Below, one piece after another: positions 17,008 through 24,348 of a stretch of DNA of 24,712 bases (within the stretch, counting starts at the first letter, position 1; every line of letters begins with the position of its first letter). The notes below the pieces were generated by a model. The model saw only the letters and a list, made by a program, of their open reading frames with translations, was not told the DNA's origin and did no database searches. The DNA comes from a virus. The stretch lies in the IMG/VR virus record IMGVR_UViG_3300006921_000144, positions 1-24,712 of that record, one strand, 5' to 3'. Both the position numbers and the translations under genes were made by a program.

Positions 17008-18012
17008 ATGGGACTAAAAAAAAGAAGTTTTGCAGATATAAAATCTAAGTACTCTAAAAAGGCTAAGTTTAAACCAGATAGGTTTTTTGATTTAGGTGAA
17101 GCCTTTTTAGACGCTACAGGGATACCTGGACCAGCGATGGGGCATTTACAAATGTTTTTAGGACATTCCGACACAGGTAAAACAACTGCATTAGTAAAAA
17201 CAGCAGTAGCAGCTCAACAGAAGAAAATTTTACCAGTACTTATTATAACTGAACAAAAATGGGACTTTAAACATGCAAGAATGTTAGGGTTTGAATGTGA
17301 AGAAGTTGTAGATGAGGATACAGGAGAAATAGATTGGGATGGTTTTTTCCTATTCAATAATAATTTTGAATACATAGAAGAAATTACCGACTATATTAAT
17401 ACTTTAATGGATGCACAGGATAAGGGTGAAATAGATTATGATTTACTTTTCTTATGGGACTCTGTAGGTTCTATTCCTTGTAAAATGACTTTCGATGGTA
17501 AAGGTGGTAAAATGCATAATGCAGCTGTTTTAGCTGATAAGATAGGGATGGGAATCAACCAAAGAATTGGGAAATCAAGAAGAGAAGGTTCAAAGTACAC
17601 AAATACTTTGGTAGTGGTTAATCAACCCTGGGTTGAACTACCAGATAATCCTTTTGGTCAACCAAAAATTAAAGCTAAAGGAGGTGAAGCTCTATGGTTA
17701 AATTCTACCTTAGTTTTTAGATTTGGTAATCAAAAAAACGCTGGAACAACAAATATTTCAGCTGTTAAAGAAAAAAGAAAAGTTAAATTTGCGACCCGTA
17801 CTAAAATTACAATCATGAAAAACCATGTTAATGGTTTAGGTTATGAGGATGGTAAGATATTGATAGCACCTCATGGATTTTTAGCTGGACGAGAAACAAC
17901 TGAAGAAAAAAAATCAATAGAAAAATATAAACAAGAATATGCCGCTTTTTGGTCTGAACAATTAGGCGTAGGTGGTGAATTCGACTTAAAAATAGAAAAA
18001 GACAATGAGTAA
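17008..18012 (+). CDS. uvsX: UvsX/RecA-like recombinase
   Basis: This 334-aa RecA-fold ATPase has Walker A GHSDTGKTT (residues 52-60), a catalytic glutamate in IITEQKWD (E82), Walker B LLFLWDS (146-152), and a DNA-binding loop region around NQPWVELPDNPF and AKGGEALW (about 205-230). The order and spacing fit T4 UvsX and RecA. It would form a filament on ssDNA and catalyse strand invasion for recombination-dependent replication and repair, displacing the gp32-like protein encoded just upstream. It starts 10 bases after that gene and overlaps the prolyl isomerase gene by 8 bases. The C-terminal domain is short compared with T4 UvsX (391 aa). No intein is present. Confidence 0.92.
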   Translation: MGLKKRSFADIKSKYSKKAKFKPDRFFDLGEAFLDATGIPGPAMGHLQMFLGHSDTGKTTALVKTAVAAQQKKILPVLIITEQKWDFKHARMLGFECEEVVDEDTGEIDWDGFFLFNNNFEYIEEITDYINTLMDAQDKGEIDYDLLFLWDSVGSIPCKMTFDGKGGKMHNAAVLADKIGMGINQRIGKSRREGSKYTNTLVVVNQPWVELPDNPFGQPKIKAKGGEALWLNSTLVFRFGNQKNAGTTNISAVKEKRKVKFATRTKITIMKNHVNGLGYEDGKILIAPHGFLAGRETTEEKKSIEKYKQEYAAFWSEQLGVGGEFDLKIEKDNE

Positions 18013-18439
18013 AGTAAAAACAGGAAACAAAGTAAAAGTTCATTATATAGGTACATTAACTGATGGTAGTGAATTTGACAATTCAAGAAAAAGAGAAAAA
18101 GCTTTAGAATTTGTAATCGGAGAAGGTTCAATGATACCAGGATTTGAACAGGGGGTTACGGGTATGGAAATTGGTGAAACAAAAACAATAGAAATCACAT
18201 CACAATTAGCTTATGGACCAGTAAACAAAGAGGCTAGAATTAAAGTTGGTAGAGACCAGTTCCCACCAGACTTTAAATTGATTATTGATGAAGTTATACA
18301 AGGAAAAACTAAAAGTGGTAAACCTGCTTTAGCAAAAATTGTAGGTGTAGATGAAAAAGAAATTACTTTAGATATGAATCATCCTTTAGCGGGGAAAGAT
18401 TTAAAATTCGAAGTAGAGTTGTTAGAGATAGTAGAATAG
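18005..18439 (+). CDS. FKBP-type peptidyl-prolyl cis-trans isomerase (SlyD-like)
   Basis: The 144-aa protein has the SlyD arrangement. An FKBP domain (VKVHYIGTLTDGSEFDNSR, FVIGEGSMIPGFEQGVTGME, then AYGP at about 69-72) is interrupted by an insert-in-flap region (about 73-121). It is closed by the signature NHPLAGKDLKFEVELLEI (125-142). Active-site aromatic and acidic positions (Tyr14, Phe24, Asp25, Phe36, Phe47, Tyr70) appear kept. SlyD enzymes catalyse prolyl isomerisation and chaperone folding. The bacterial His/Cys-rich metal-binding tail is absent. The gene overlaps uvsX by 8 bases and lies inside the replication operon, so it may help fold phage replication proteins or modify host ones. 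This role is inferred. Confidence 0.93.
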   Translation: MSKVKTGNKVKVHYIGTLTDGSEFDNSRKREKALEFVIGEGSMIPGFEQGVTGMEIGETKTIEITSQLAYGPVNKEARIKVGRDQFPPDFKLIIDEVIQGKTKSGKPALAKIVGVDEKEITLDMNHPLAGKDLKFEVELLEIVE

Positions 18440-18463
18440 TGTTGAACCATAAAACAAATAACA

Positions 18464-19471
18464 GTGACCAATACATTAATAGTTGATGGTAACGCCTTAC
18501 TTAAACTAGGATTTCACGGACTTAAAAATTTATCCTACGGAGATAATCATATAGGTGGTGTATTTCATTTTTTAAATAAAATAAGAATAGAAATAGACCA
18601 CAATCACTATGAAAAAGTGGTTGTATTTTGGGATGGAGAAAAAAACTACACGTCACGTAGAAAAATATATGAAAATTATAAAATTAGAAGAAAATCTAAT
18701 TTTAGAGATAAAGAACACCAAAACTCGTTCTATAGTCAAAAACAAAGACTCCAACAATACTTAGAAGAAATTTTTATAAGACAAACTTCATTTAATAACT
18801 ATGAAGCAGACGATGCTATCGCATTTTATTGTCATAATGTAAAAAAAGAAAATGTAACAATTTTAACTAATGACAGAGATTTACTACAATTAGTATCTGA
18901 TAAGGTAAGTGTAAAATTATTTAACAGAGACAAATTAATAGTTAAAGGTGAAAAAATTAAATATGAAGGCTTTTTAATACCAATAGAAAACATTAAACTT
19001 TTAAAGATTATATGTGGTGATTCGTCTGACGGTATTAAAGGAATCAAAGGTGTTGGGGTTAAAACAGTAATAAATAATTTTCCAGAAGTTCAGAAGGAAG
19101 TTATTACACTAGAAAACTTTTTAAAAACACTAAAAGAAAATTATAACAAAACCACACCTAATTTTAGGGTAAAAAATTTGGTAAAAGGGATTACCATAGA
19201 AGGAGAGTTAGGTGACTCTTTCTTTGAAAGAAATAAAAATTTAATAGATTTAAGTAAAACTTTATTAGATGAAAATTCACAAAATGAAATTTTAGACATA
19301 ATAAAAGAAACTATAGACCCTGAAGATAGGTCTTACAAAAATTTATTAAGAATGATGATGGAAGATGGATTATTTAAATTGTTAGGAAAATCTGATGATG
19401 CATTTTTAAAATTCGTTACACCATTCATAGTATTAACACGTATAGAAAAAAATAAATTTAAAAACTCATGA
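18464..19471 (+). CDS. rnh: 5'-3' exonuclease / RNase H (T4 rnh, FEN-like)
   Basis: The 335-aa protein has the metal-binding acidic residues of the FEN/5'-nuclease family: LIVDGNALL (Asp8), VVFWDGE (Asp57), NYEADDAIAF (Glu114, Asp116, Asp117) and TNDRDLL (Asp137, Asp139). A helix-three-turn-helix CGDSSDGIKGIKGVG lies at 184-198. T4 RNase H (305 aa) removes RNA primers from lagging-strand fragments, and this should do the same with gp32 and gp41 as partners. The start is GTG at 18464. There is no ATG in frame between the preceding in-frame stop (TGA 18443) and the conserved LIVDGNA motif, so the GTG is strongly favoured. The last bases overlap the next gene (ATGA). Confidence 0.9.
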   Translation: MTNTLIVDGNALLKLGFHGLKNLSYGDNHIGGVFHFLNKIRIEIDHNHYEKVVVFWDGEKNYTSRRKIYENYKIRRKSNFRDKEHQNSFYSQKQRLQQYLEEIFIRQTSFNNYEADDAIAFYCHNVKKENVTILTNDRDLLQLVSDKVSVKLFNRDKLIVKGEKIKYEGFLIPIENIKLLKIICGDSSDGIKGIKGVGVKTVINNFPEVQKEVITLENFLKTLKENYNKTTPNFRVKNLVKGITIEGELGDSFFERNKNLIDLSKTLLDENSQNEILDIIKETIDPEDRSYKNLLRMMMEDGLFKLLGKSDDAFLKFVTPFIVLTRIEKNKFKNS

Positions 19472-19899
19472 AAAAAGAAAATAAAGACCAACAAAAATTT
19501 GAATTTCTACTTAAGATTGATAATAACATTATTTGTCAAAGATATTTCAATGTTAAAAATTTTAATCCAAAAGCCGTAAAATCTATGGATTTTTACTGGT
19601 TTGTAAAAGAGATTTATCATACCATAGAAGATAGATTAAAAGAAAAAACTACTGATATTATTACAGAATTTTTTACTGATGATGTGTCAAAATTTCCTGA
19701 AGAAAAAGAAAATTTTACGATAACCATTAATAAAGGAGATACTAAATTAATGACAAGAATCTTCCCTGCCAATCTCTATCCCCCAAGAGTTAGATATTCG
19801 GTAGATGTAAGACCACAAATTTCTTATTTTTTAAATGGTCTATCTGACGTTTTGTCACAGAAAAAAATAACAGGTAAGTACCTAGATAAAGTACTTTAA
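19468..19899 (+). CDS. Unrecognised small protein in replication operon
   Basis: A 143-aa protein whose ATG overlaps the exonuclease stop codon (ATGA), implying translational coupling. The sequence mixes strands and helices (FEFLLKIDNNIICQRYFNVK, FYWFVKEIYHTIEDRLKEKT, FTITINKGDTKLMTRIFPAN) without a known motif, membrane segment or metal site. Its size and neighbourhood resemble T4 UvsY (137 aa), the recombination mediator that loads UvsX. I see no sequence pattern that supports that, so I leave it unassigned. The next gene starts 38 bases on, after a promoter-like motif. Confidence 0.75.
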   Translation: MKKENKDQQKFEFLLKIDNNIICQRYFNVKNFNPKAVKSMDFYWFVKEIYHTIEDRLKEKTTDIITEFFTDDVSKFPEEKENFTITINKGDTKLMTRIFPANLYPPRVRYSVDVRPQISYFLNGLSDVLSQKKITGKYLDKVL

Positions 19900-19913
19900 C
19901 AACATAAATCATG

Positions 19914-19928
19914 TATTTATTTATAAAG
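19914..19928 (+). promoter_or_regulatory. Putative late-promoter-like motif before helicase gene
   Basis: TATTTATTTATAAAG begins 23 bases before the ATG at 19937. The spacing is the same as at 2217, 4200 and 14992, though this gene belongs to the replication block. Confidence 0.45.
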
Positions 19929-19936
19929 AAAAAAGG

Positions 19937-21310
19937 ATGAATGAAACTACAAATTTTGGGTACTTAGGATATAATTTTCAGTTAAAATTAATGAATTTAA
20001 TCATAACTGATAAATCTTTTTCTCAATCAATAATCGATGTCATACAAGCAAAATATTTTGATAATCAATACTTCAAGTTAATTATGCAATTAATAAAAGA
20101 GTATTATGAGAAATATCAGAGCACACCAACTTTTGAAGGTCTAGAACAACTTACAACTTTAGAGATAAGTTCAGAAATGGCACGAAAATATATTTTTGAT
20201 ATTTTAAAAGAAGTTAAGGATGCATCTTTTAAAGACCACCTTTTTATAAAAGAAAAATCTATTAAATTTTGTAAACAACAAGAACTAAAAAAAGCTATTC
20301 GTAAAGTTGAGAACATTATGGAAAAAGGGGAATTTGAAAGTTATGATAAATGTGAAGAATACATTAGAGAGGCTATTCAAATAGGGGACGGTGATACTGG
20401 TAATTTTGAAGTTTTTCACAATTTAGAAGAAGTATTAAAGGATGATTTTAGACATCCAGTTCCCACAGGACTTGATGGAATCGACAATTTATTAAATGGT
20501 GGTCTTGCAAAAGGAGAGATTGGGGTAATACTCGCACCTACAGGTGTAGGTAAGACCACAATGTTAACTAGGTTTGCAAATACAGCTTTTAATATGGGTT
20601 ATAATGTTTTACAGATATTTTTTGAAGACAATCCTAAAATTATACAAAGAAAGCATTTTACATGTTGGACGGGAATATCCCCTGACGAACTTTCTAGTAA
20701 TAAAGAAGAAGTATTAAGTAAAGCTGATGAAATGAAGAAAAATGGTGGTAAAATGATTCTAAAAAAATTACCATCAGATGAAAATACGATGACTCAAATT
20801 AAAAACCAAATTAGAAAAATCACATCAGAAGGTAATAATATTGATGTTGTTGTATTAGATTATATAGACTGTGTTATACCTGACAGGAGTTTTAATGACG
20901 AATGGAAAGGTGAAGGTTCTGTAATGAGAAAATTTGAAGCTATGTGTCACGAATTGGATTTAGTAGGGTGGACTGCTACACAAGGTAATAGGTCCTCTAT
21001 TTCGTCTGAAGTTGTAACTACAGACCAAATGGGGGGTTCTATAAAGAAAGCCCAGGTAGGACATGTCATAATTTCAGTAGCAAAAACATTACAACAAAAA
21101 GAATTAGGTCTAGCGACAATAGCTATAACAAAATCCCGACTAGGGAAGGATGGGGTCATATTTGAAAATTGTAAATTTGATAATTCCACCTTAGAAATAG
21201 ACACACAACAATCCCAAACGTTCTTAGGGTTTGAGGAGGATAAAACGGAGAGGAATCGCCAAAGAGTTCTAAGTGCTCTTGAAAGGAGACAAAAAATATT
21301 AAAACAATAA
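19937..21310 (+). CDS. 41: Replicative DNA helicase (T4 gp41 / DnaB-like)
   Basis: The 457-aa protein has an N-terminal helical domain (about 1-150) and a RecA-fold motor. The motor has Walker A APTGVGKTT (residues 200-208), a PTGLDGIDNLLNGGLAKGE lead-in (176-194), Walker B VVVLDYID (304-311), and a TATQGNRSS segment (346-354) that corresponds to the DnaB motif near the sensor glutamine. An arginine-finger-type region, AITKSRLGKDG, lies at 396-406. T4 gp41 is 475 aa. It would form a hexamer on the lagging-strand template and drive the fork, together with a primase not seen here. The start is preceded by AAAAAAGG directly against the ATG, too close to act as an SD. Confidence 0.93.
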   Translation: MNETTNFGYLGYNFQLKLMNLIITDKSFSQSIIDVIQAKYFDNQYFKLIMQLIKEYYEKYQSTPTFEGLEQLTTLEISSEMARKYIFDILKEVKDASFKDHLFIKEKSIKFCKQQELKKAIRKVENIMEKGEFESYDKCEEYIREAIQIGDGDTGNFEVFHNLEEVLKDDFRHPVPTGLDGIDNLLNGGLAKGEIGVILAPTGVGKTTMLTRFANTAFNMGYNVLQIFFEDNPKIIQRKHFTCWTGISPDELSSNKEEVLSKADEMKKNGGKMILKKLPSDENTMTQIKNQIRKITSEGNNIDVVVLDYIDCVIPDRSFNDEWKGEGSVMRKFEAMCHELDLVGWTATQGNRSSISSEVVTTDQMGGSIKKAQVGHVIISVAKTLQQKELGLATIAITKSRLGKDGVIFENCKFDNSTLEIDTQQSQTFLGFEEDKTERNRQRVLSALERRQKILKQ

Positions 21311-21334
21311 ATTAAACATTATAAAAGTAAAAAT

Positions 21335-23239
21335 ATGGAGATTTCAAACAAAATACTTTCTGATATTACTGTGTATATGAAATATGCGAAGTATATCCCG
21401 GAATTAAACAGAAGAGAGACTTGGGAAGAATTAGTCACACGAAATAAAAATATGCACATTAAAAAATATCCTCATTTAAAAGATGATATAAATGAAAAAT
21501 ACAAACTTGTATATGATAAAAAAGTTTTACCATCAATGAGGTCCATGCAATTTGGGGGCAAACCAATTGAAATAAGCCCTAATAGAATTTATAATTGTGC
21601 GTATATGCCAATTGACCACATAGATTCTTTTGCTGAATGTATGTTTTTATTATTAGGTGGTACTGGTGTTGGTTATTCTGTACAAAGACACCATGTAAAT
21701 CAACTTCCAGTGATTCAAAAACCATACCCAAAAAGAAAAAGGAGATTTTTAATTGGAGACTCAATCGAAGGTTGGGCAGACTCAGTTAAAGTTCTTATGA
21801 AATCTTATATGAATGGTGGAGGAAGTAGAGTAGAATTTGACTATTCAGATATTAGACCAAAAGGTGCTAGATTAATAACTTCTGGAGGTAAGGCACCAGG
21901 ACCTCAACCACTAAAAGAATGTTTAGTAAAAATAGAAGGTTTATTAAATCAAAAAGAAAATGGAGAACAACTTACAACTATTGAAGTACATGATATCGTC
22001 TGTCACATCGCGGATGCTGTACTTGCCGGAGGTATACGTAGAGCAGCTCTTATTAGTTTGTTTAGTGCTGATGACGATGCTATGATTGGGTGTAAAGCCG
22101 GTAATTGGTGGGAACTCAACCCACAAAGAGGAAGAGCTAATAATTCAGCTGTACTAATGAGACATAAAATCACTAAAGAATTTTTTGATGAAATATGGAA
22201 ACGTGTAGAACTATCAGGAGCAGGAGAACCAGGAATTTATTTTAACAACGATAAAGACTGGGGAACTAATCCTTGTTGTGAAATTGCACTACGCCCGTAC
22301 CAGTTCTGTAATTTATGTGAAGTAAATGTTTCAAATATTGAATCACAAGAAGATTTAAACATTAGAGTTAAAGCTGCTGCATTTATTGGGACATTACAAG
22401 CAGGGTATACCGCTTTTCATTATTTAAGAGATGTATGGAGAGAAACAACTGAAAAAGACGCACTAATCGGTGTTAGTATGACAGGTATTGGTTCTGGTAA
22501 AGTACTTAACTATGATATGAAAAAAGCGGCAAGTTTAGTAAAACGAGAAAATACAAGAGTTTCTAAATTATTAGGAATTAATCAAGCGGCAAGAACAACA
22601 ACAGTTAAGCCAGCTGGAACAACTTCTTTAACATTAGGAACATCATCAGGTATTCATGCATGGCATAATGATTTTTATATTAGAAGATTACGTGTAGGTA
22701 AAAATGAAGCGATTTACCAATATCTTAAAAATACACACCCAGAGTTAGTTGAAGACGAGTACTTTAGACCACATGATACCGCTGTAATTAGTATACCACA
22801 AAAAGCACCTAAAGGTTCAATAATGAGAACAGAGTCACCATTTGATTTATTAGAGAGAGTTAAAAAAGTTGCAACAGAATGGGTTAATTCTGGGCATAGA
22901 AAAGGTTCTAATTCTCATAATGTTTCTGCTACTATTTCATTAAAAGAAGAGGAGTGGTTATCAGCAGGTCAATGGATGTGGGAAAATAGAAAATATTATA
23001 ATGGACTTTCAGTATTACCATATAATGGAGGTACATACACTCAAGCTCCTTTTGAAGACATTACTGAAGAAAAATATAATGAAATGATGAAGTCATTAAA
23101 AGATGTGAATTTATCTAATGTTGTTGAGTTAGATGATAATACAGATTTATCAGGAGAATTAGCATGTGCAGGGGGAAGTTGTGAAATTGATATAGATTTA
23201 AAAACTATAGAAAAAGAAAAAGAGCTTGATGAAGCATAG
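21335..23239 (+). CDS. nrdJ: Adenosylcobalamin-dependent (class II) ribonucleotide reductase
   Basis: The 634-aa protein has the catalytic set of monomeric class II reductases of the Lactobacillus RTPR type. Cys88 (RIYNCAYMPI) and Cys325 (QFCNL) form the reducing pair. Asn312, Cys314 and Glu316 in NPCCEIAL are the thiyl-radical site. The 11-residue distance from Cys314 to Cys325 equals that from RTPR Cys408 to Cys419. The C-terminal shuttle pair C611-AGGS-C616 matches the family's C-x4-C. VEFDYSDIRPKGARL and VLAGGIRRAALISLF are also typical. It reduces ribonucleotides for phage DNA synthesis using adenosylcobalamin, so no small subunit gene is needed and oxygen is not required. No ATP-cone is visible. 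The 24-base leader is A-rich without SD. Confidence 0.93.
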   Translation: MEISNKILSDITVYMKYAKYIPELNRRETWEELVTRNKNMHIKKYPHLKDDINEKYKLVYDKKVLPSMRSMQFGGKPIEISPNRIYNCAYMPIDHIDSFAECMFLLLGGTGVGYSVQRHHVNQLPVIQKPYPKRKRRFLIGDSIEGWADSVKVLMKSYMNGGGSRVEFDYSDIRPKGARLITSGGKAPGPQPLKECLVKIEGLLNQKENGEQLTTIEVHDIVCHIADAVLAGGIRRAALISLFSADDDAMIGCKAGNWWELNPQRGRANNSAVLMRHKITKEFFDEIWKRVELSGAGEPGIYFNNDKDWGTNPCCEIALRPYQFCNLCEVNVSNIESQEDLNIRVKAAAFIGTLQAGYTAFHYLRDVWRETTEKDALIGVSMTGIGSGKVLNYDMKKAASLVKRENTRVSKLLGINQAARTTTVKPAGTTSLTLGTSSGIHAWHNDFYIRRLRVGKNEAIYQYLKNTHPELVEDEYFRPHDTAVISIPQKAPKGSIMRTESPFDLLERVKKVATEWVNSGHRKGSNSHNVSATISLKEEEWLSAGQWMWENRKYYNGLSVLPYNGGTYTQAPFEDITEEKYNEMMKSLKDVNLSNVVELDDNTDLSGELACAGGSCEIDIDLKTIEKEKELDEA

Positions 23240-23417
23240 AGTATCTAAAGAAATTTTGTACCATTTTAATTGTGGTATTTGTAATAAATGGTGGTCAATA
23301 GCTGACTACCATTTGTTGTCTTTAAACAATACTGAAAATTTAAAATATAATAAAAAAATAACATGTCCACACTGTGGACACCAAGAAAAAGCAGTGGAAA
23401 ATGATAAGAAAAGATGA
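23229..23417 (+). CDS. Small zinc-ribbon-like protein
   Basis: The 62-aa protein has two Cys pairs, CGIC near residue 15 and CPHC near residue 46, giving a C-x2-C/C-x2-C zinc ribbon. The second pair is followed by GHQE. The ATG at 23229 overlaps the reductase stop by 11 bases, so the product is coupled to reductase translation. A TTG at 23226 would add one residue and is less likely. Function is unknown. Such ribbons bind nucleic acid or protein partners, but nothing here decides which. Confidence 0.65.
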   Translation: MKHRVSKEILYHFNCGICNKWWSIADYHLLSLNNTENLKYNKKITCPHCGHQEKAVENDKKR

Positions 23418-23628
23418 TTGGATAACAGAGTTGTATCGCCAAGAACAAACAAAATTTAAACCAAAAGATTTTTATGTTACTAAGGAAGGGCTAATGGTAA
23501 TGACTGAAGATTACCATATTCGTAGAGGTAGTTGTTGTGGGAGTGGGTGTAGACATTGTCCATATTGGCCACCACACCAAAAAACATCCAAAGAATTAAG
23601 AGAAGACTTAAAAGTTAAAAACATTTAA
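23401..23628 (+). CDS. DUF5522-like small cysteine protein
   Basis: The 75-aa protein carries FYVTKEGLMVMTEDYHIRRG followed by CCGSGCRHCPY (residues 45-55). This is the arrangement I know from DUF5522-type small proteins, which are frequent in Bacteroidota. The four cysteines and a histidine could bind a metal, but the function is unknown. ATG at 23401 is preferred over a GTG at 23374: it reduces overlap with the upstream gene to 17 bases and gives the usual length. The position next to a cobalamin-dependent reductase and another Cys protein may be meaningful, or may reflect cargo acquired from a host. Confidence 0.8.
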   Translation: MIRKDDWITELYRQEQTKFKPKDFYVTKEGLMVMTEDYHIRRGSCCGSGCRHCPYWPPHQKTSKELREDLKVKNI

Positions 23629-23643
23629 TTCACCCCTAAGTAA

Positions 23644-23655
23644 TATTTATAATAA
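23644..23655 (+). promoter_or_regulatory. Putative promoter-like motif abutting a start codon
   Basis: TATTTATAATAA ends directly against the ATG at 23656. If it is a promoter of the same kind as the others, the transcript would be nearly leaderless. Confidence 0.35.
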
Positions 23656-23856
23656 ATGAAACCACTAATTAAAAAAATATTAAGAGAGCAATGGGATTAT
23701 CAACCAGATAAATGGGATTTATTGGCTGACGATTTAAAGGAGTGCATAGAAAAAATTATAGTTAAACACAAGTCTCAATGGGGTGATGACCAGTATGCTG
23801 TTATAGGTGCTATAGAAAGTATTATGGAACAGATGTTTGCAAAAGTAGAGCGGTAA
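23656..23856 (+). CDS. Small unrecognised protein
   Basis: A 66-aa helical, charged protein beginning MKPLIKKILREQ and continuing with amphipathic helices (KWDLLADDLKECIEKIIVK, YAVIGAIESIMEQMFAKVER). It has one cysteine, no membrane segment and no known motif. It lies between the reductase group and the gp25-like gene, with promoter-like motifs on both sides. I do not recognise it. Confidence 0.6.
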   Translation: MKPLIKKILREQWDYQPDKWDLLADDLKECIEKIIVKHKSQWGDDQYAVIGAIESIMEQMFAKVER

Positions 23857-23866
23857 TATTTATTAA
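23857..23866 (+). promoter_or_regulatory. Putative late-promoter-like motif before gp25-like gene
   Basis: TATTTATTAA starts 14 bases before the ATG at 23871. It matches the copies at 604, 2217 and 4200, with shorter spacing to the start. It would begin the baseplate wedge transcript. Confidence 0.45.
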
Positions 23867-23870
23867 TGAT

Positions 23871-24347
23871 ATGAAGCTAACAAAAGAAAGATATGGTATA
23901 GCGTTTCCATTTGGTGACAGCCCTAGTGGTTTTTTCCTACAAACTACTGCTACACCTAGAGAGGAAATAAGAGCTAATTTAATTCATCTTTTACTAACAA
24001 AAAAAGGAAGTAGATTCTTTTTACCTGATTTTGGCACTAGATTATATGAATTTGTATTTGAACCTTTAGATAGTTTAACTTTTGAATCCATACAATCTGA
24101 ATTAAGTGATGTGGTAGCAAAGTATATTCCTAATGTTATCATTAACGACTTTAAAATACAAAGTATGAGTGACGCTAGGTTAGAAGAGGTTAATGATGAA
24201 ACAAACGTTATAACTTCTCAGATAGACGATAGAATAGCTTCTGTGGCAGGAGATGGGACGGAAGAATATACAGCAAAAATAACAGTAGAATACACTATTA
24301 AAGATAATGTATTTGAAAGTAGTGACGTAATAGTCTTAAACTTATAA
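23871..24347 (+). CDS. 25: Baseplate wedge protein (T4 gp25-like)
   Basis: The 158-aa protein carries the GPW_gp25 pattern: IRANLIHLLLTKKGSRFFLP (34-52) followed by DFGTRLYEFVFEPLD (53-67), where the family's conserved FG-t/s-x-hydrophobic segment and EP motif lie. C-terminal strands (TAKITVEYTIKDNVFESSDV) complete the fold. T4 gp25 is 132 aa. In contractile machines this protein joins gp6 and gp53 at the inner wedge and begins sheath assembly. The gp6-like gene follows after one base, so the wedge components are co-translated. Confidence 0.9.
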   Translation: MKLTKERYGIAFPFGDSPSGFFLQTTATPREEIRANLIHLLLTKKGSRFFLPDFGTRLYEFVFEPLDSLTFESIQSELSDVVAKYIPNVIINDFKIQSMSDARLEEVNDETNVITSQIDDRIASVAGDGTEEYTAKITVEYTIKDNVFESSDVIVLNL

Positions 24348-24348
24348 T

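Noticed and set aside
604-23866. The TATTTATT motifs read as T4 late promoters (TATAAATA-like) directed to the minus strand
   Set aside because: No minus-strand genes are present, and all copies sit before + strand starts, often at constant spacing. A + strand function is more likely.
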